This document shows, one piece after another, positions 6,801 to 10,012 of a stretch of DNA of 10,012 bases. A program made the position numbers and the translations under genes. Source of the DNA: CAYYHA01 sp964471535 (lineage in GTDB: Bacteria > Myxococcota > Myxococcia > SLRQ01); NCBI GenBank assembly GCA_964471535.1, contig CAYYHA010000150.1, forward strand, positions 1 to 10,012, given 5' to 3'. Every line of letters begins with the position of its first letter. Within the stretch, counting starts at the first letter, position 1. Under the pieces are notes generated by a model. It saw only the letters and a list, made by a program, of their open reading frames with translations. It made no database searches and was not told where the DNA came from.

Positions 6801-9800
6801 CACCTGGTGTCCGCCCTCGGCCATGGCACCGCAGAGCGTGGCCATGCCTCCCGAGACCGTGGCGGTGGCCACCACGGTGTCCGCGCTGGGGTTGTTCGTG
6901 AAGGCACGAATCGTCTGGCCGTCGGCGTCACTCACCGTGACCTGGAAGCAGACGCTGTCACCGGACGCCGCGTACTCGGCGGCATTCACCGCGCCATCGG
7001 CATCAGAGTCGGTGATCACGGTGGCCGCACTGACGTCGGGCGGCACGGAGTCGGCGCAGATGGTCACGGGCGGCGATGCGCTCGCATTGCCTGCCAGGTC
7101 GCGCACCTCGGCCAAGAGTTGGGTCGAACCGTCGGGGATCGACACGCCTAGGAAGAACGCTTTGGACGAGTTGACTTGCTGCGGGGGTGCCGCTTGGAAG
7201 AATCCCGCCGTTCCACAGGCCGGCCCCGTCGCCGTATCGGCACACAGGTCGAGCGGCAACCCGTCGGCAACGCCGACGGTCGCAACGTCGACCTGAATCT
7301 GAATCTGCGGTGTGTTGTGATCGAGGTCGCTCAAGAGGTTGTAGCAGGGGTCGTTGTCCGTCGGCCGAGTGATGGTGACATCGGGCGCAACGAGATCGAC
7401 GGTCACCGTCGCCGTGTCCTCACAGCTGTTGCCTGCGGCGTCGCTCGCCTGCACCCGGAGCGTCACCACATCGGTATCTGCCGGGGTGACCGTCGCACCG
7501 GCGAAGACGTGGCTCATCTCCCCCGCCCCCACCGAGTAGCTGTCGACGGGACTCTCCACGCCGCCCTCTGAGCTGCGTGCAGCCAAAAGCGAGACGCTCT
7601 GCCCCGCCTCCAGGCCATCGAAGTCCACCCCCACGTCGTACTGAAGCCCCGGCTGCGCGAGGCTGGTATCCGAGTTTCGGCCGAGGAGTTTCCCGTCGAG
7701 GGTGGGGTCCGAGAAGGCGCAGGTCGGCGGGATGCGGTCGACGCTCACCGTATGCGTGACGGGCTGGCTCTGATTGCCCGCCGCATCGGTGACGGTGAAG
7801 GAAATGGTGCAGGTCGACTGATCCTCGAGGGTGATGCGGGTGCGCGCCTCGGTGCCTCCGGCGCCATCGTCGGCGAAGACGACCGCCACGGTGGACATGC
7901 CGCTGCCACAGTCGACTGCGACCTCGCCGGTCGAGCCGCTCTTCACCGGCAGCCCGCTGCTGGGATCCGCCGCCGTGCCCACGAAGACGACCTGGAAGCC
8001 CGGCTCGGCGCTCGCGTCGAGATCTGCGGCGTTGAAGATGCGGCCATCGGCCGGCTCGGCGATCACCGCCTCGGGCGCCTCGAGGTCCACGTCGACGGTG
8101 TGGGTGAGCGACTGCCCTGTCGTCCCCGCGTCGTCACAGGTCGCCGACACCCGATTGCGCCCGAAGGGGCTCCCCGAAACGGGCGAGAAGGTCACCGGAC
8201 TCAGCGGGGCCGTACCGCCGGTGGCCGTACCCATGTAGGTGTTCGTGTTGCCGTCGCCGTCCACCACGGTGACGGTGACCGCCGTGCCGTCGGCCCCATC
8301 GGTCTGCACCACGACCTGACCCTGGATGCCGTCGGCGGGATCGCCGTTGGCATCCGCCGCCGCCCCGAGTGAAGCGCCGTGCGGTGGAGCGAGGACGTTG
8401 CAGACGAGCGCCGGCGTGTCCACGGTGACCGAGATGGCCTGCTCCCCCCGCAGGCCGCTCTGCCCCACGGCGACCCCCTTGAGCGAGAAAGCCCCCTCGG
8501 GGAGCGTCACCGCGGCGAAGGACGCGCGGAGGTTCGCCGCGGTGGTGCCGGTCTGGATGGGCGCGGCCCCGTAGACGTAGCCACCGGCGCCGTCCGGATA
8601 GCCCAGGTAGAGTTCGACGACCGTCCCTGCCGGCTTGTTGGCGACCTGAACCTCCACGTCGTACTGCAGGCCCGGCGCCGCCGCATCGGCGTCGTCGGCG
8701 GCAAGGAGGGTCTGGCCGTCGACAGGGGAGAGGAAGACCACGTTGGGCGGATCGGCATCGACGGTCACGGAGACCGGGCCGGCGGAGGCAGGATTGCCCG
8801 CCGCGTCGGTAGTCGTGGCGCTGATGGCATGGGTCCCGCTGGAGAGCGTGAGGTCGACGATCGCGGCGTCGCCGGCAACCTGGGCCCGGCCGCTCACCCC
8901 CGTGTCGGTGCTCACCGTGACCACCTGCCCGTCCTCGAGACAGGTGGAAACCAGCTCCACACGGACCTGCGTGTCGTAGAGCGTGGCGCCATCGCTCGGC
9001 GCAACGATGGAGAGCGTCGGCGGCGACACGTCGACCGTGAAGTCGACCGGGGCACTCACCACCTCGCCACCGCCGTCCATGACGGTCGCGGTGCAGCTGA
9101 CCGCCTCACCGTTGCAGGCCGCCGTGGAGAAGTCCACCGCGACGCTGGCCGATCCCGCCGCGTCCAAGGTGCCCGTGCCCGCGCCAGCGGCACCGCTGCA
9201 CTGCACCGCCACGCTCGCTCCCTCGGGGAGACCACTCGTCTCCACCTGCACGGTGACCTCGGTACCGCTGACGCCGGGGCTCGTCGTGTTCACCGTCTCC
9301 CCCGGCTGCGGGCTCACGATCGTGACGCTTGCCGGCGTGGCATCGGTGTCGAAGGCCACCGGGCCATCGCCGCCGCTGTTGCCCGCCGGATCGGTAATCT
9401 GCACCTCGACGGTGTAGGAGGCCTGCGGGTCGAGGGACATCTCGAGCCGGTATCGGTTCGGGTTGGTCGCTTCTACACAGTCGGAGGCGAGGCAGGAGAG
9501 CACCGTGGCCTCTCCGGTGTTCTGGTCTCGGACCGTCGCCTCGATGAGGGCAGTCTCCGGTTCGGTCGCGCCGAGTTCCAGATCCGGCGCCTCGACGTAG
9601 AGATCCACCTGCACCCCGTTCGAGGGGTCGTCATCTTTGTCATCGGCGGCGCGCAGGATCGTCCCTGCGGTGGGGAAGAGAATCACCGGCGCCGGAGCGA
9701 CGGAGTCCACGTAGAACTCGCTGGGAATCGAGCGGCCGGAGGGCATGCCGCGAACATCGACGTAGACGGACACGCGCGGTCCGTCGGGAAGGGTCACACG

Positions 9801-10012
9801 ACCGAAATCGACGGTGGCATCGGTGACGGGCACCGTCGCCACGTCGGCCCCGTCGACCACGAGGACCGCATCCCCCCCCTGGCAGTCCGGAGTGGTCGCA
9901 GCCAAATCCGCCTGGATGCCGTTCTGGGGGTCGCCGTCCGCATCGGCGATGACCTCACGCCCAGGGAGACGTGGTGGATCACCCGCAATGTTGAACACGA
10001 TGGATCCCATGG
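3888..10012 (-). CDS. Giant Ig-like / FN3 / FG-GAP repeat protein (5' end beyond window)
   Basis: Open from the right edge to a TGA at 3890-3888; 2,040 residues are visible counting from the ATG at 10010. That ATG is almost certainly internal: it falls inside an Ig-like module (compare GDPQNGIQADL at 26-36 with DPSNGVQVDL at 128-137), so signal peptide and true start lie outside. Counted from that ATG: about 14 bacterial Ig-like modules of roughly 90-120 residues (1-1520), each tending to start VDxxPPxVxI and most ending near a DAAGN turn; one fibronectin type III domain (about 1521-1620); and an integrin-alpha-like FG-GAP propeller (about 1640-2040) ending KVYVYY. Extracellular or cell-surface adhesion, matrix or binding role is inferred from the architecture. 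The visible C-terminus has no sorting motif, membrane segment or autotransporter barrel. It lies 27 bases upstream of the peptide gene with no terminator between. I do not recognise a specific named protein. Confidence 0.93.
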   Translation of the reverse strand, partial: MGSIVFNIAGDPPRLPGREVIADADGDPQNGIQADLAATTPDCQGGDAVLVVDGADVATVPVTDATVDFGRVTLPDGPRVSVYVDVRGMPSGRSIPSEFYVDSVAPAPVILFPTAGTILRAADDKDDDPSNGVQVDLYVEAPDLELGATEPETALIEATVRDQNTGEATVLSCLASDCVEATNPNRYRLEMSLDPQASYTVEVQITDPAGNSGGDGPVAFDTDATPASVTIVSPQPGETVNTTSPGVSGTEVTVQVETSGLPEGASVAVQCSGAAGAGTGTLDAAGSASVAVDFSTAACNGEAVSCTATVMDGGGEVVSAPVDFTVDVSPPTLSIVAPSDGATLYDTQVRVELVSTCLEDGQVVTVSTDTGVSGRAQVAGDAAIVDLTLSSGTHAISATTTDAAGNPASAGPVSVTVDADPPNVVFLSPVDGQTLLAADDADAAAPGLQYDVEVQVANKPAGTVVELYLGYPDGAGGYVYGAAPIQTGTTAANLRASFAAVTLPEGAFSLKGVAVGQSGLRGEQAISVTVDTPALVCNVLAPPHGASLGAAADANGDPADGIQGQVVVQTDGADGTAVTVTVVDGDGNTNTYMGTATGGTAPLSPVTFSPVSGSPFGRNRVSATCDDAGTTGQSLTHTVDVDLEAPEAVIAEPADGRIFNAADLDASAEPGFQVVFVGTAADPSSGLPVKSGSTGEVAVDCGSGMSTVAVVFADDGAGGTEARTRITLEDQSTCTISFTVTDAAGNQSQPVTHTVSVDRIPPTCAFSDPTLDGKLLGRNSDTSLAQPGLQYDVGVDFDGLEAGQSVSLLAARSSEGGVESPVDSYSVGAGEMSHVFAGATVTPADTDVVTLRVQASDAAGNSCEDTATVTVDLVAPDVTITRPTDNDPCYNLLSDLDHNTPQIQIQVDVATVGVADGLPLDLCADTATGPACGTAGFFQAAPPQQVNSSKAFFLGVSIPDGSTQLLAEVRDLAGNASASPPVTICADSVPPDVSAATVITDSDADGAVNAAEYAASGDSVCFQVTVSDADGQTIRAFTNNPSADTVVATATVSGGMATLCGAMAEGGHQVEIVTTDVNGNPNLRDSNPTILDPEAVLSLTVDLTPPALSIVQPASGTVYLNASDDVDPAVPGLQYDFIVTSDAEGRTVTFDVGGQVQTATVSGGTASARYTLSEGGPYDFTATVSDAAGNSTTQTRQGILVDTVAPTVSIQQPADGAALGSNAIDVVVDVQGAETTQTVRIIQTAPGPETEIGSALVSGTQPQTIPVNLADGSYTLVARVSDAAGNPAESSPVSFTVDTVGCSLVFTDPVGSTVTWNLSDDTDANTPGLQVTLVTQTSDCPGLDVDLLKNGTLTATQTSDAAGVASFPVSLNDGETGTFTARIVDAAMNVTTVSFDFTVDITPPSMTETYPNAGSAYAYVTAANPTVGTTVGGYFRIADKVAGVPAEADFSFDVSGAAGGTFWIELSGSTVFGPDPVTTDPETKSVTDLSLPQDTAGQLIAYVQDAAGNTVSITHDVLVDVVAPGVPAVSLTLVDARDAQVDVSWSAQGDDGSTGTPAEYRIGWDTTPITNEAEFDAATLVTAAGTATTQALTGLPPLNTYSVAVRAADELDNLSPLTPGTNIASQDNLWTQQVYTQNRTTFGLALAPVSGDLNNDGFDDLVVADPLVNGNEGKVYIYYGAADLSTVVPQELTAPYTDPGRRFGWALDVGDVSGDGLDDLVVAQRDKESVWIYFGVSSGQVDAASPIEIRRPRPMNEPEIDFGESLRILGDVTGDGIRDLIVGAKLEAGVGSARIYAGRSISAWQTAASGGYVPYDSADITIMGTDVDGNFGYRQGFADLGDFDGDMRSDFVVPQSNTGKVWVFRSSDLVGAGPFTTNDAWQQIVVGDPATDPDWASDLGKEAASFVADAAGTRVLVLTSPGSSPSRVFLFVVDSMGVQLPYLLEFTRTGVSLWGFSATYGQLDSSGFPDLVLGTNGINTHRVYVHYNDGVSPYFSPDADSTLIKDGVHGYAVSTGDFNGDGRQDLAGAAPAANKVYVYY
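3891..5093 (-). repeat. Seven FG-GAP repeats forming a predicted beta-propeller
   Basis: Residues about 1640-2040 hold seven repeats with the calcium-loop pattern DxxxDGxxD or close to it: DLNNDGFDD (1652), DVSGDGLDD (1711), DVTGDGIRD (1771), DFDGDMRSD (1842), a degenerate one (ADAAGTRVL near 1908), a partial one QLDSSGFPD (1962), and DFNGDGRQD (2017). Each is followed by a hydrophobic LVV-type strand and a VYIYYG or VWVFR-type strand. This is the integrin-alpha/FG-GAP signature; seven repeats match a seven-bladed propeller that binds calcium. The protein ends 15 residues after the last motif, at strand VYVYY. Confidence 0.85.
5151..5450 (-). other. Fibronectin type III domain region of the giant protein
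   Basis: Residues about 1521-1620: VDVSWSAQGDD early, AEYRIGWDTTPI in the middle, LTGLPPLNTYSVAVRAADELDN near the end has the classic FN3 pattern (W on strand B, Y-x-I on C, L-x-P-x-x-x-Y-x-V-x-V on E-F). It sits between the last Ig-like module and the FG-GAP propeller and probably acts as a spacer or linker domain. Confidence 0.75.
5451..10012 (-). repeat. Array of about 14 tandem Ig-like modules
   Basis: Protein-level repeats in the giant gene. Approximate unit boundaries in residues from the ATG at 10010: 1, 104, 223, 329, 419, 532, 643, 758, 873, 987, 1103, 1203, 1299 and 1401 to 1520. Common pattern: a start such as DxxPPxVxI, then P-x-D-G near strand A, a variable middle, and a [ST]DAAGN-type turn (for example at about 402, 741, 856, 1185 and 1281; TDPAGN, RDLAGN and QDAAGN elsewhere). 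Several modules also have paired cysteines that could be disulfides. Modules are clearly diverged from one another, so this is an old array, not a recent amplification. Boundaries are by eye. Confidence 0.82.

Noticed and set aside
10008..10010. ATG at the right edge as the true start of the giant gene
   Set aside because: It falls within an Ig-like module that matches downstream modules, no signal peptide follows, and the frame is open to the edge.
1..10012. tRNA, rRNA, CRISPR, insertion sequences, attachment sites
   Set aside because: I saw no array of direct repeats, no transposase motif, no inverted terminal repeats and no tRNA-like clover-leaf pattern. The absence is by reading only; a tool-based scan could still find something short.

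Overview
The window is GC-rich (about two thirds G+C by eye) and every supportable gene lies on the minus strand, so transcription runs from high to low coordinates. The gene content (a giant secreted-type protein of Ig-like modules and FG-GAP repeats, a large lipoprotein peptidase, and a small peptide with modifying-type enzymes) would fit a myxobacterium-like or other GC-rich, surface-complex Gram-negative bacterium. This is a guess from style, since there is no rRNA or other phylogenetic marker here.

Layout in transcription order: (1) from beyond the right edge to 3888, the C-terminal 2,040 or more residues of a giant protein made of about 14 Ig-like modules, one fibronectin type III domain and a seven-fold FG-GAP beta-propeller; (2) after 27 bases, a 57-codon ORF (3860-3687) with an excellent ribosome binding site and a YxxP-type leader motif, which looks like a precursor of a ribosomally made, modified peptide (RiPP); (3) overlapping it by 4 bases, a 244-residue HprK-like P-loop protein (3690-2956); (4) after 4 bases, a 331-residue radical SAM enzyme with extra C-terminal cysteines (2951-1956); (5) a predicted lipoprotein metallopeptidase of the M1 (gluzincin) type, with HExxH-18-E, running off the left edge (start at 1816 or 1942).

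The tight spacing (27 bases, 4-base overlap, 4 bases, then 13 or 139 bases) and lack of any visible terminator suggest one transcription unit. The centre of interest is the peptide, HprK-like protein and radical SAM trio: a small leader-peptide-like ORF translationally coupled to two enzymes of families that recur in RiPP clusters. No transporter, no separate RRE/PqqD-like recognition protein and no lasso cyclase or protease is visible here. The function of the trio, and whether it has anything to do with the giant surface protein or the peptidase, is inference.
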